The notes: generated by a model from the sequence alone, not told the origin. Positions 50,237-58,922 are shown, counted from the first letter of the stretch. The stretch: 64,000 bases of DNA from Palsa-504 sp963795795 (GCA_963795795.1 CAWCJS010000007.1:1-64000), one strand, 5' to 3'. Made by a program: numbers and translations.

Positions 50237-51148
50237 GTGAATGATTTGCTCGTGGATCCGCGCCGCCTCGAGCTGCTGCTCGAGCTGTCACGTCTCGGCT
50301 CGATGAGAGAGGTGGGCGAGGCGATGCACGTCACCACCTCCACCGTCTCGCAGCAGATCGCGACGCTGGCCCGGGAGGCGGGCACCCCGCTGATCGAACC
50401 GGACGGGCGCCGGGTACGGCTCACCCCGGCCGGGCGGCGGCTGGCTGGTCACGCGGTCACTATCCTGGCCGCGATCGAGGCCGCCCGCCGCGACCTGGAC
50501 CCGGCCGCGGCGCCGGCCGGCACGGTGCGGGTGGCCGCGTTCGCCTCCGCCGTCCGCCAGATCCTGCTCCCGGTGGCCCGGATCATGGCCGACGGACAGG
50601 CGGACGTCCGGTTGCACATTCACGAGCACGAGCCTTCCGAAGCGCTGCAGCTGCTCGCCGTGGACGAGGTCGACCTGGTGCTGACCTACGACTACAACCT
50701 GGCGCCGGTGAGGTTCGGCCACGACCTGGACAGCCACCCGCTGGGGAGCACCCCGTGGGGGCTGGGCACGCCATCCGCCCCCCGGCGCTGGGACGGCACC
50801 GCGCTGGAGGTGTTCGGCCGGTACCAGGAGCACGACTGGATCGTGAACTCGCGCGGCACCGCCGACGAGGAGGTGATCCGCATCGTGGCCTCGCTGGCCG
50901 GCTTCGAGCCGCGCATCACCCACCGCGCGGACAGCCTCGACCTGGTGCAAGACATGATCCTGGCCGGCCTTGGGGTCGGGCTGCTCCCGGCCGCGTGGCC
51001 GGCTGCCCGCGGGGTCACGCTGCGGCGGCTGCGCCAGCCTGAGGTGATCCTGCGCTCCTTCGCGGTGACGCGCCGCGGACATGCCGGCTGGGCGCCGCTC
51101 GCGCTGGTGCTGCGGCTCGTCCAGGAGGTCGGCGGTCGGCCGGCCTAG
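50237..51148 (+). CDS. LysR family transcriptional regulator
   Basis: 303 residues. The N-terminal HTH is LELLLELSRLGSMREVGEAMHVTTSTVSQQIATLARE, followed by the linker helix and an effector domain starting GTVRVAAFASAV. GTG 50237 or GTG 50252 may be the start; the second gives the more typical N-terminus. Divergent to the EamA exporter, its likely target. The short AT-richer gap (50169-50236) should contain the LysR site, although no T-N11-A box is convincing. Confidence 0.93.
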   Translation: MNDLLVDPRRLELLLELSRLGSMREVGEAMHVTTSTVSQQIATLAREAGTPLIEPDGRRVRLTPAGRRLAGHAVTILAAIEAARRDLDPAAAPAGTVRVAAFASAVRQILLPVARIMADGQADVRLHIHEHEPSEALQLLAVDEVDLVLTYDYNLAPVRFGHDLDSHPLGSTPWGLGTPSAPRRWDGTALEVFGRYQEHDWIVNSRGTADEEVIRIVASLAGFEPRITHRADSLDLVQDMILAGLGVGLLPAAWPAARGVTLRRLRQPEVILRSFAVTRRGHAGWAPLALVLRLVQEVGGRPA

Positions 51149-51855
51149 TCCCAGCAGAGGCAGAACGGCTTGCCGGCCGGGTCGGCATAGACCCGAAAGT
51201 TCTCCTCGCCCGGGGACAACCAGGTGGCGCCGAGCTTCAGCACCGCCGCCTCGGCCGCGTCAATGTCGTCGACCGTGACGTCGAGGTGGAACTGCTGGGG
51301 ATACGCGGGGTCGGGCCACTGCGGCGCTTGGTACTCGGTGATCTGCTGGAACAGCACCGGGTGCGCCCCGTCCTCGCCGATCATCGCCATGCCCTCGCCC
51401 TCGTACGTGATGGGCTTGCCGAGGAGTTCGGCGTAGAACGTGCTCAGCTCCTTGGCGTCCGGGCAGTCGAGCATCACGCCCATGACCGTGGTCTCCTGCT
51501 TGGCCGGGAACAGGCACAGGTCGAACGGGTGCCCGGCCGGGTCGGCCAGCGTGTACCAGTTCTCGTTCTTGCGCAGGAGCTCAGCGCCCAGCTCGACCGC
51601 CCTCGCCGAGCCGGCGTCGAGGTCCGGCACGCGCAGGTCGAGGTGCGCCTGCTGCGGGTGCGCCGGATCGGGCCACCGTGGCGGTACGAGGTCGGGGCTG
51701 AGCTGGGCGGCGATGCGCCAACCGTCCCCGGTCTCCATCGTGATCCAGTCGTCGCCGGTGTACTGCTCGGTCCATCCGGCGAGGGCGGTATAGAACGCGG
51801 CCAGCCTCCGGACGTCGGGTGCGTCGAGCACCACCGTGCGCAACGTGCCGATCAT
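51145..51855 (-). CDS. VOC family protein (two glyoxalase-type domains)
   Basis: 236 residues, two tandem vicinal-oxygen-chelate modules. The first is LRTVVLDAPDVRRLAAFYTALAGW to PFDLCLFP, the second GVMLDCPDAKELSTFYAELLG to PFCLCWD. Each has PAHPQQ/PAYPQQ-H-L-D, supplying a His metal ligand, and a late FDLC/FCLC strand. Substrate unknown. AGGAGGG precedes ATG 51855. It overlaps the stop of the LysR gene by 4 bp (convergent). Confidence 0.92.
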   Translation of the reverse strand: MIGTLRTVVLDAPDVRRLAAFYTALAGWTEQYTGDDWITMETGDGWRIAAQLSPDLVPPRWPDPAHPQQAHLDLRVPDLDAGSARAVELGAELLRKNENWYTLADPAGHPFDLCLFPAKQETTVMGVMLDCPDAKELSTFYAELLGKPITYEGEGMAMIGEDGAHPVLFQQITEYQAPQWPDPAYPQQFHLDVTVDDIDAAEAAVLKLGATWLSPGEENFRVYADPAGKPFCLCWD

Positions 51856-52126
51856 CTGACACTCCCTCCTGCGTTCTACCATATCGCGATCTGTTCCAAC
51901 CCCCGTTGTGGGAGAGCAGGTCGCCGGGCTGGCAGTCGAGCGCCTGGCAGATCCGGGTCAGGGTGCTGAACCGGATCGCCCGGGCGTGGCCGTTCTTCAG
52001 GATGGACAGGTTGACCACGCTGACGCCGACCCGGTCGGATAGCTCGGTCAGGGTCATGCCCCGGTCGGCGAGGAGCTTGTCGAGGTGGATGGCGATGGCG
52101 TGGTCGTCCGGAGCCTCGGGCGGCAC
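51581..52126 (-). CDS. YozG-like HTH regulator paired with DUF2975, tail reads out of frame
   Basis: The first 65-70 residues are a Cro/C1-type HTH of the YozG group: AIAIHLDKLLADRGMTLTELSDRVGVS, VVNLSILKNGHARAIRFSTL and LDCQPGDLL. The family ends about ten residues later. Here the literal frame continues to 51581 inside the VOC gene. A one-base shift near 51900 would stop it at 51876. The supported protein is therefore about 51876-52126. Start GTG overlaps the DUF2975 stop (TAGTG), the usual coupled pair. Confidence 0.75.
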   Translation of the reverse strand: MPPEAPDDHAIAIHLDKLLADRGMTLTELSDRVGVSVVNLSILKNGHARAIRFSTLTRICQALDCQPGDLLSHNGGWNRSRYGRTQEGVSDDRHVAHGGARRTRRPEAGRVLYRPRRMDRAVHRRRLDHDGDRGRLAHRRPAQPRPRTATVARSGAPAAGAPRPARAGPRRRLGEGGRAGR

Positions 52127-52824
52127 TACACCGTCCCCTCGAGATCGGCGCGCATGACGGCGCCGACCCGCATGATGCGGGCGAAGATGATCAGGCCCAG
52201 GCCGAACCATTCGACCGGCCACGATATCCCCCAGGACGCGGGCCAGTGGAGCCAGTCGACGTGCCAGGTGACCAGCAGGCCCAGCAGGTTCAGCCGGGCG
52301 AACCCGGCGGCCAGGCCGGCCAGGAACCCGCCGGCCAGCAGCCACCAGCCGAGGAACAGCACCAGCCGGGCGGCCCGGACCGTGTAGACGCCATCGCGGG
52401 CGGCGTTGCGCGCCAGCCGCATCGCGAGGTAGAGCGTGCCGACGCGCAGCACCCCGCCGGGCAGCAGGGTGACCGCGAAGGCCAGGGCCTGCCCGACGGT
52501 GGGGTGGGCGGTGCCCACAATCGCTCCGGTCCAGCTGGCTTGCACGCCAGGGGCCAGGCCGGAGTGAATGAGTGCGCTGCCCGCCTGCTGGAGCAGTGGC
52601 GGCGCGATACTCACCCAGGCAAGCGGCGGCGGGCCGGACCAAGACGGCAGGGCGGGCGCGAGGAACAGGGTCCCGCCCCGGGTCAGGGCCAGGATCACCT
52701 GGAGCGTGGTGAGGACGGCGAAGAACCAGAACACCCAGGTGACCGCGGTGGCGAGCCGGTTCAGGGTGACGAGCCGCTGCAGTCGGCCGCGGGGCTTGGG
52801 GGGCTTGAGGGTAGGTGCGGACAT
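52126..52824 (-). CDS. DUF2975 family membrane protein
   Basis: 232 residues with four transmembrane segments: WVFWFFAVLTTLQVILALT, GQALAFAVTLLPGGVLRVG, LVLFLGWWLLAGGFLAGLA and WFGLGLIIFARIMRVGAVM. The end, AVMRADLEGTV, matches DUF2975 proteins, which almost always precede a small YozG-type HTH gene as here. The pair behaves like a membrane sensor with its regulator; the signal is unknown. Upstream sits a cluster of TATCGTTAT repeats. Confidence 0.9.
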   Translation of the reverse strand: MSAPTLKPPKPRGRLQRLVTLNRLATAVTWVFWFFAVLTTLQVILALTRGGTLFLAPALPSWSGPPPLAWVSIAPPLLQQAGSALIHSGLAPGVQASWTGAIVGTAHPTVGQALAFAVTLLPGGVLRVGTLYLAMRLARNAARDGVYTVRAARLVLFLGWWLLAGGFLAGLAAGFARLNLLGLLVTWHVDWLHWPASWGISWPVEWFGLGLIIFARIMRVGAVMRADLEGTV

Positions 52825-52845
52825 CGACGGGCCTCGCTTATCGAT

Positions 52846-52886
52846 TATCGTTATTATCGAGAATCGTAAGTAACGACTATCGTTAT
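52846..52886. promoter_or_regulatory. direct repeats of TATCGTTAT, candidate operator
   Basis: TATCGTTAT occurs at 52846-52854 and 52878-52886. A related TTATCGAGAATCG and a CGTAAGTAACG inverted element lie between. The stretch is AT-rich and sits in the divergent gap between DUF2975 and GNAT genes. It is the natural site for the YozG-like HTH protein. The same half-site forms the palindrome at 2884-2904. Confidence 0.6.
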
Positions 52887-52901
52887 GTCAAGGGTGAGGG
52901 T

Positions 52902-53537
52902 ATGTCGGGGTCGGGGCACGTCGGGCTGGGGCCACGGTCGGGGCTGGGGCCACGGTCGGGGCTGGGGCCACGGTCGGGGCTGGCGCCACGGTCGGCGGCC
53001 GGAATATTGCGTTGCGGGACGGTCGGGACCGGCGCGACGATGACGGTCATGGGTTACGTGATTCGGCCAGTGCAGTCGCTGGCGGAGCTGGTCGAGGTGT
53101 TCGACGTGATAGGTGCACAGCTTGAGCCTGCCCGCACCCGCGTTAACCACGGCCTGGCGGAGCTGGTGGCGCTCTTTCCCGAACGCCGAGCGGTGATGAT
53201 GCTGGCCGAGGACGACGGCCGGATCGTGGGTGGGGCGTACGTCGGCCCTGGCGGGAGCATGGTGATCGCCTTGGTGCCCGAGGCCCGCGGCCAGGGGCTG
53301 GGAACGCGGCTGGTGCAGCGGCTCGAGGTGGGAGCGATGTGGCTCGGTCTGCCCGCGATCGAAGCCGACAGCCCTACGGACCGGACCCGAGACTTCTACC
53401 TGCGCCTGGGCTACCACGGGCGGGGATCGACGATGCGCAAGGAACTGTCGGCGGCGGCTACTCGGCGGACTACGTCGACTGGCGTTACGACCTGGCCGCG
53501 CTGCGGGCCCGCAGCCAGCAGCGCGCTGCCGCCGTAG
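52902..53537 (+). CDS. GNAT family N-acetyltransferase, C-terminus probably frameshifted
   Basis: Residues from about 47 onward form a GNAT fold: YVIRPVQSLAELVEVFDVIG, GAYVGPGGSMVIALVPEARGQGLGTRLV with the acetyl-CoA loop, FYLRLGYHGRGSTMRKEL. ATG 52902 follows AAGGG at good distance and reads the 18-bp repeats as LGPRSG units; ATG 53040 would omit them. After KELS the frame goes to Thr/Arg-rich sequence. Shifting by one near 53450 gives GGYSADYVDWRYDLAALRAR, ending at 53578, a more natural tail. Confidence 0.82.
   Translation: MSGSGHVGLGPRSGLGPRSGLGPRSGLAPRSAAGILRCGTVGTGATMTVMGYVIRPVQSLAELVEVFDVIGAQLEPARTRVNHGLAELVALFPERRAVMMLAEDDGRIVGGAYVGPGGSMVIALVPEARGQGLGTRLVQRLEVGAMWLGLPAIEADSPTDRTRDFYLRLGYHGRGSTMRKELSAAATRRTTSTGVTTWPRCGPAASSALPP
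52923..52994 (+). repeat. four tandem 18-bp repeats
   Basis: GGGCTGGGGCCACGGTCG occurs at 52923, 52941 and 52959 exactly and at 52977 with one change. Because 18 is a multiple of three, it can be read through as a hexapeptide LGPRSG repeat at the start of the GNAT gene, or it may be a leader. Confidence 0.9.
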
Positions 53538-53620
53538 CCCGGTTGCGGGCCACCCCGCTCGGCTCGGTCCGGCCATAGTCCATATTTTCAACTGCTGTGA
53601 CATAAGCCACAGTAGGAGTT

Positions 53621-55145
53621 GTGACGGAACACGCCCCCGTCGAGACGGCGGACGAGATCCAGCGCATGCAGGACGGCGTGCGCGACTGGGTGCACAAGGC
53701 CGCACGCCGGGGCCAGTCTGGGTTGCGGACGGCCTCGCCGGCGATCGTGCTGTCCCTGCTGTGCGCGAGCGCGTTCTGCCCCCTGCTCATGGTGACCGGC
53801 GTGGCCGGTGCCGGTTTAAGTGTCCTATCTGGTCGGCGGCGGATTCCTGACCCAGGTCATCTCCGACGCGCTCGACCGGCTGCGCAAGCAAAGGGCGGTC
53901 AGACGCCATCACAGCAGGACGTGGAGAAGGAGATCGCCCAGCAGATCCAGCAGGCACTGGCGGCCGGGGACGCGCGCGCGAACGCCCTGCGGGGTGAGAT
54001 CGCCTCGGTGCTGAAGGAGATCGATGCAGGCGGGACCGCGTTGCGGGCCGCCATGGAGCAGAGCAATGAACGGGTCCGCGGCGAGGTGATCGCCGCGATC
54101 GGCGTGCTGGGCTCGGATTTCAGCGAGATGAGATTCCTCTTAAGGATGTCGCGCAGGCGGCCGCGGAGATCCAGAAGAGCCTGGACGTGCAGGGCGCGGA
54201 CATCCGGGCGATCATCGAGCAGAACACCCGGCAGTCGACCGACATCCGGCTCGTGCGGGAGGATCTGGCGGTCATCGTGCGAGGAGCCAGCGACGATGGG
54301 TCACAGCGTGTACCGCGGGGCGATGGGAGTGCGCGATGGGAGCGCGGATGTCCGTACCGGGGGTTGCTGCCGTTCGACGAGACCGACGCGGACGTGTTCT
54401 ACGGGCGGGAGCGGCTGGCCGCCGAACTGGCGTAAAGCTGGCCGCCCGGGTGAGCCGCGGCGGCCTCGTTATCGTCACCGGGGCATCGGGAGCGGGTAAG
54501 TCGTCGCTGCTGCGGGCCGGCCTGCTGCCGATACTGGCCCGCGGCCAGCAGGTGCCCGGATCGGACCGGTGGCCGCGGATCATCATGACGCCGACCAAGG
54601 ACCCGCTAACCGAACTGGCCGCCCGCCTGGCGGCGCTCGGCGGCACCGGACACCGTCGCGATCCGGGATGGCCTGGCCCGGCACCCAGACCAGGCGCACC
54701 TGGCCGTGTGGTCGGCGGTACTCGCCGCGCCGCCCGCCGCGACAGGAGCGGCCGGCGGCCGGGACGGCGCCGCGCGGCTGGTGCTCATCGTGGACCAGTT
54801 CGAGCAGGTATTCACCCTGAACCCCGACCCGGACGGGCGAGGCTGAGCGGCAGGCGTTCATCACGGCATTGTGCGCGGCCGCCACCGAATCCGGCGGCCC
54901 GGGGCAGGAGCCACCCGCGCTGGTGGTGATCGCCGTGCGCGGGGATTTCTGGGACCGGTGCGCCGCCTACCCGGAGCTCGCGGGCGCGCTGCAAGACGGG
55001 CAGTTCGTCGTCGGGCCGATGACCGAATCCGAGCTGCGGCTGGCGATCACCGGCCCCGCGGACGCGGCCGGGCTCCGCATCGATCCCGCCTGACCGACAC
55101 CATCCTGGAGGACCTGCGCGCGGCGGGCGGCGACGGGCCGCGGGA
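53621..55145 (+). pseudogene. nSTAND NTPase gene, N-terminal and NTPase part, many frameshifts
   Basis: A large gene read in pieces. N-terminus: TADEIQRMQDGVRDWVHKAA, a hydrophobic helix (PAIVLSLLCASAFCPLLMV), then a helical/coiled region with QQDVEKEIAQQIQQALAAGD and DIRAIIEQNTRQSTDIRLV. The nSTAND entry block CPYRGLLPFDETDADVFYGRE is followed by Walker A VTGASGAGKSSLLRAGLLP, Walker B LVLIVDQFEQVF, and FVVGPMTESELRLAI. Frame changes occur near 53818, 53890, 54125, 54432, 54648, 54838, 55090 and 55138. Between them the protein is conserved and free of substitutions that stop it. Confidence 0.8.
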
Positions 55146-55928
55146 GTGCTGCCGCTGCTGTCGCAGGCCATGGCGCTCACCTGGGAAAAGCGCGAGGGAG
55201 ACCGGCTGACCAGCCACGGCTACGCGCACGCAGGCGGGGTAAGCCACGCCGTGCAGACCGGCGCCGACAAGGTCTATAACGGCCTGCCGGCCAGGCAGCA
55301 GGAACTAGCCCGGGATGTGCTCCGCAGCATGACCGTGGCCAGCCGCGACGGCAGGCTTACCCGCCGCCCGCTCAGCCGGGAGGACCTGTACGCCGGGATC
55401 CCCGGCGCGGACGGCGCAGATATCGACGCCGTCCTGGAAGCGTTCGCCGCCGGGCGCCTGGTCGTCCTTGACGACGACACGGCCCAGATATCCCAGGATG
55501 TCCTGCTGCGGGCCTGGCCGAGGCTACGCGGGTGGCTGGAAGAGGACCAGGCCAGCTGGATCCTGTACGGCCAGCTCGCCGACACCGCAGCCGCCTGGCA
55601 CGACAGCCACGACGACCCGTCTTTCCTGTACCGGGGAGCCCAGCTCGCCACACTCCAGCAGGCCGTCACCCGATGGTCAGCGAACCCGGCGCGCTACCCG
55701 GCCCTCACCGGCATCCAGCGCGACTTCCTGCAGGCCAGCGAGCAGGCCGCTACCCGCAGCTACCGCCGACGGCGGCGAAGCCGTTGCCGTCCTCGGCCTG
55801 CTGACAGTCGCTCGCGCTGGTCGCGTCTGGCGTGCGCTTTCTACCAGCGCGGGACCGCGCTCCAGCAACGTGACCAGGCCATCTACAACCAAGTCATCGC
55901 CGAGGCGCTCAAGTTCGGCACCAGCTAA
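55146..55928 (+). pseudogene. nSTAND gene, winged-helix/helical part in one frame
   Basis: A long open segment of the same gene, 260 codons: LPLLSQAMALTWEKREGDRL, VQTGADKVYNGLPARQQELA, DLYAGIPGADGADIDAVLEAF, then DVLLRAWPRLRGWLEEDQAS. This is the winged-helix and helical region that joins the NTPase to WD40 sensors in this family. Near 55770-55835 two compensating shifts hide a helix (AVAVLGLLTVARAG), a transmembrane-like segment. The stop at 55926-55928 is itself a frameshift effect. Confidence 0.78.
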
Positions 55929-56584
55929 CACACCGCTCGCGGCACGGCTAAACTGCTGGCCGCCTACCGCATCGGGCCAACGCAGGACCTCGCCTCACGC
56001 CTGCTGGATACCGAGAACACCCCGCTGTCCTCGTCCTTTGCCGTGGGCGCCAAGCGCGTCTTCGCGGTGGCGTTCGGCCCGGCGGGAACACGCTGGCCAG
56101 CGGCAACTCCGACAGCACGGTAAAACTCTGGGACGTAACCGACCCCGTGCACCCTCGCCAGCTCCGCGTGCTCGGTCACCCGACACCAGCTCCACCGTCA
56201 GCGCCGTGGACTCCATGGCGTTCAGCCCCAGCGGGCCCACCCTGGCCAGCGGCTACGCCGACGGCACCGTCCGGCTCTGGGACACGGCCGACCCCGCGCA
56301 CCGCCTGCCGCTCGGCCAGTTCAGCGTGCCCTCGTCCGACAGCGGCTCCGACGATATCTTCGGGATGGCGTTCAGCTCCGACGGCAGGACCATGGCCAGC
56401 GGTGACGACGACGGCACGATCCGGCTGTGGAACGTCGCCGATCCGGCAGACCTCTGGCTGATCGGTCAGCCGCTGGTCGGCAGCGGCAATTCCGTGACCT
56501 CGGTGGCGTTCAGCCGCAGACGGGAACACGCTGGCCGGCGCCTACGACGACGGCACGATCCGGCTGTGGGACCTCACCGATCCC
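55929..56584 (+). pseudogene. nSTAND gene, first WD40 repeats in shifted frames
   Basis: Reading across frames gives LLAAYRIGPTQDLASRLL, then WD repeats: NTLASGNSDSTVKLWD, TLASGYADGTVRLWD, TMASGDDDGTIRLWN and NTLAGAYDDGTIRLWD. Frame changes fall near 55950, 56082, 56180 and 56518. Every repeat keeps the (S/D)GT(I/V)(R/Q)LW(D/N) core. Confidence 0.75.
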
Positions 56585-58057
56585 GTGCACCCCCGCCTCC
56601 TCGCCCGGAGTCACACGGCCACCGGCACTACGCCGGATTCAGTGGCGTTCAGCGCCGACGGAAATGTCCTCGCCGCCGGTGACGACGACGGCACGATCCA
56701 GCTGTGGAACGTCACCGATCACGCGGACCCCCGGCTGATCGGCCAGCCCCTGGCCGGCGACGGCAGTACCGTGAACTCGGTGGCCTTCAGCCCCACCGGA
56801 CGCACCCTGGTCAGCGGCGACCAGGACGGCACGATCCAGCTGTGGGACCTCACCGATCCCGCAGATCCCCGGCTGATCGGCCAGCCCCTGGCCGGCGACG
56901 GCAGCGCCGTGAACTCGGTCGCCTTCAGCCCGAGCGGACACACCCTGGCCGGCGGCTATGCCGACGGCACGATCCGGCTCTGGGGTCTGCCCCCGACCCT
57001 CCTGACCGGCAGCGGCAGTTCCGTGGGATCGGTGGCCTTCAGCGCCAGCGGGCGCGTGCTGGCCAGCGGCTACGAAGACGGCACGATTCAGCTGTGGGAC
57101 ACCACCGACCCCGCGCACCCGCGGCCGCTCAGCCGACTCGGCCAGCCCCAGAACATCAACTCGGGGTTCCCGATCGCGTTCAGCCCCAGCGGGCACACCC
57201 TGGCCAGCGGCAGCGAAGGCAGCACGGTCCAGCTGTGGGACGTGACCAACCCCGCGCAACCCCGACCGCTTGGCGGCCCCCTGACGGGAAATGGCGATTC
57301 CGTGAGCTCGCTGGCCTTCAGCCGCGACGGGCGCCTGCTGGCCGCCGGATACCTAGACGGCACAGTCCAGCTGTGGGACATCACCGACCCCGCGCACCCA
57401 CGACCGCTCGAACCACCCGACGCCAGTGGTAACGGTTTCGTGGAATCGGTCGCCTTCAGTCCCAACGGGCGCACCTTGGCCAGCGGCTATAGCGACGGGA
57501 CGATCCAGCTGTGGGATATCACCGACCCCGCGCAGCCCAGGCCGCTCAACCAGCCCGGCCAGGGTCAGAACGGCAGCGACTCCATCCAGGTTGACTCGGT
57601 AGTGTTCAGCCCCGGCCTTAACGCGCTGGCGGACGGCTATGACGACGGCACGATCCAGCTATGGAACACCAGCGAGCGTGCGCATCCCCGGCCGGTCGGC
57701 CTGCCCCTGACCGGCAGCAGGGACCCCGTCAACTCGGTCACGTTCAGCTCCGACGGGCGCACCATGGCCGTCGCGCACGGCGACGGCACGATCCAGCTGT
57801 GGGACGTCGCCGACCTTGCGCGTCCCCGGCCGGTCGGCCAGCCCCTGACCGGCAGCGACGCCGCGCTCAACTCCGTCGCGTTCAGCCCCGACGGGCAGGC
57901 GCTGGCCAGCGGCGACTCCGACGACGAAACCCGGCTGTGGAGCCTGAACGTTCAGTACGCCATCGACTGGATCTGCGCCACGACCGGAGGCCTGACGCGC
58001 GAGCAGTGGGGACAATACGTTCCGATGCTGCCGTACCAGCCGTCCTGCGTTCCGTAG
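56585..58057 (+). CDS. nSTAND gene, WD40 C-terminal part (open frame)
   Basis: A 490-residue uninterrupted frame with ten WD40 repeats, each with a VNSVAFSPxGxTLASG..DGTIQLWD.TDPA-type core. It ends after AIDWICATTGGLTREQWGQY in a Cys-containing tail, the customary end of such proteins. Together with four shifted repeats upstream the total is fourteen, which would fit two seven-bladed propellers. No own ribosome site is evident at the first codon, so it is probably the tail of the broken gene rather than a gene in its own right. Confidence 0.85.
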   Translation: MHPRLLARSHTATGTTPDSVAFSADGNVLAAGDDDGTIQLWNVTDHADPRLIGQPLAGDGSTVNSVAFSPTGRTLVSGDQDGTIQLWDLTDPADPRLIGQPLAGDGSAVNSVAFSPSGHTLAGGYADGTIRLWGLPPTLLTGSGSSVGSVAFSASGRVLASGYEDGTIQLWDTTDPAHPRPLSRLGQPQNINSGFPIAFSPSGHTLASGSEGSTVQLWDVTNPAQPRPLGGPLTGNGDSVSSLAFSRDGRLLAAGYLDGTVQLWDITDPAHPRPLEPPDASGNGFVESVAFSPNGRTLASGYSDGTIQLWDITDPAQPRPLNQPGQGQNGSDSIQVDSVVFSPGLNALADGYDDGTIQLWNTSERAHPRPVGLPLTGSRDPVNSVTFSSDGRTMAVAHGDGTIQLWDVADLARPRPVGQPLTGSDAALNSVAFSPDGQALASGDSDDETRLWSLNVQYAIDWICATTGGLTREQWGQYVPMLPYQPSCVP

Positions 58058-58122
58058 CGCGGAAGGTTCGCGGGGGAGGCACCATCGCCGTTCGGGAAAA
58101 AGAAATCTCTGGGTACGGGGGG

Positions 58123-58890
58123 TCAGCTGGAGAGGTGGCTGCCGAAGAAGGTGAAGACCTTCTCCCAGGCGTCCATCGCCTGCTCGGGCCGGTAGATAGG
58201 CCAGTGGTAGTAGATGAAGCCGTGGCCGGCCCCGTCGTACCGGTGGAACTCGTAGTCCTTGCCGTGCCGCTTGAGCTCTTCCTCGTGCAGGTCCACCTGC
58301 GCGGGCGAGGGGTGCGAGTCGTCGTTGCCGAAGATGCCGAGCAGGGGCGCCGTCAGGTCGGCGGTGTAGTCGATCGGCGCGACCGGGCGGGACGGTGACA
58401 GCTCCTCCTGGGCGGCGACCACTCCCCCGCCCCACAGGTCGACGACCGCGGCGAAGCCGGGCACGCGGGACGCGGCCAGCAGGGCGTGACGGCCGCCGGA
58501 GCAGGAGCCGATGATGCCGACCTGGCCGTTGCTCGAGGGCAGGGCCTTCAGCAAGGCGAGCGCGGCGGCGCAGTCGGCCACCACGCTGTCGTCGGCGACG
58601 CCGCCCTGCGACCGGACCGTGGCCGCTATGTCGTCGGGGGCGCCGTGGCCGAAGCGGCAGTACAGGTCCGGGCAGATCACGGTGTACCCGTGGCGCGCGA
58701 GCCGGTCGGAGAACTCCCGGTAGAACTCATCCCAGCCCGGCAGGTGATGTACGACCACGATCCCGGGCGCCGGGCCGTCGCCCGTCGGCCTGGCGACGTA
58801 GGCGTGGATCTCGTCCCCGCCACCGCCGCGGTAGGTGATCACCTCCGCGGTGAGGCCGGTCCTGGCGTCGGTGCGGAACGAATTCCACAT
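58123..58890 (-). CDS. dienelactone hydrolase family protein
   Basis: 255 residues, alpha/beta hydrolase of the DLH type. The nucleophile is Cys in IIGSCSGGRHA, the acid Asp in GNDDSHPSP, and the His in DGAGHGFIYYH. PGIVVVHHLPGWDEFYREFSDRLARHGY is the typical N-terminal block. The substrate may be a lactone or ester. It is downstream of, and on the same strand as, the acyl-CoA synthetase gene (32-bp gap), so the two may be co-transcribed. Convergent with the WD40 frame. Confidence 0.92.
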   Translation of the reverse strand: MWNSFRTDARTGLTAEVITYRGGGGDEIHAYVARPTGDGPAPGIVVVHHLPGWDEFYREFSDRLARHGYTVICPDLYCRFGHGAPDDIAATVRSQGGVADDSVVADCAAALALLKALPSSNGQVGIIGSCSGGRHALLAASRVPGFAAVVDLWGGGVVAAQEELSPSRPVAPIDYTADLTAPLLGIFGNDDSHPSPAQVDLHEEELKRHGKDYEFHRYDGAGHGFIYYHWPIYRPEQAMDAWEKVFTFFGSHLSS

Positions 58891-58922
58891 GGATGATCCC
58901 TTCCGTGGTTACGGGCGGTCGG

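Noticed and set aside
52923..52994. CRISPR-like array
   Set aside because: The 18-bp units are directly tandem without spacers and read in frame; no Cas genes are present.
53621..58057. Active Avs/STAND phage-defence system
   Set aside because: The gene is not translatable as read, and no nuclease effector or accessory defence gene adjoins it.
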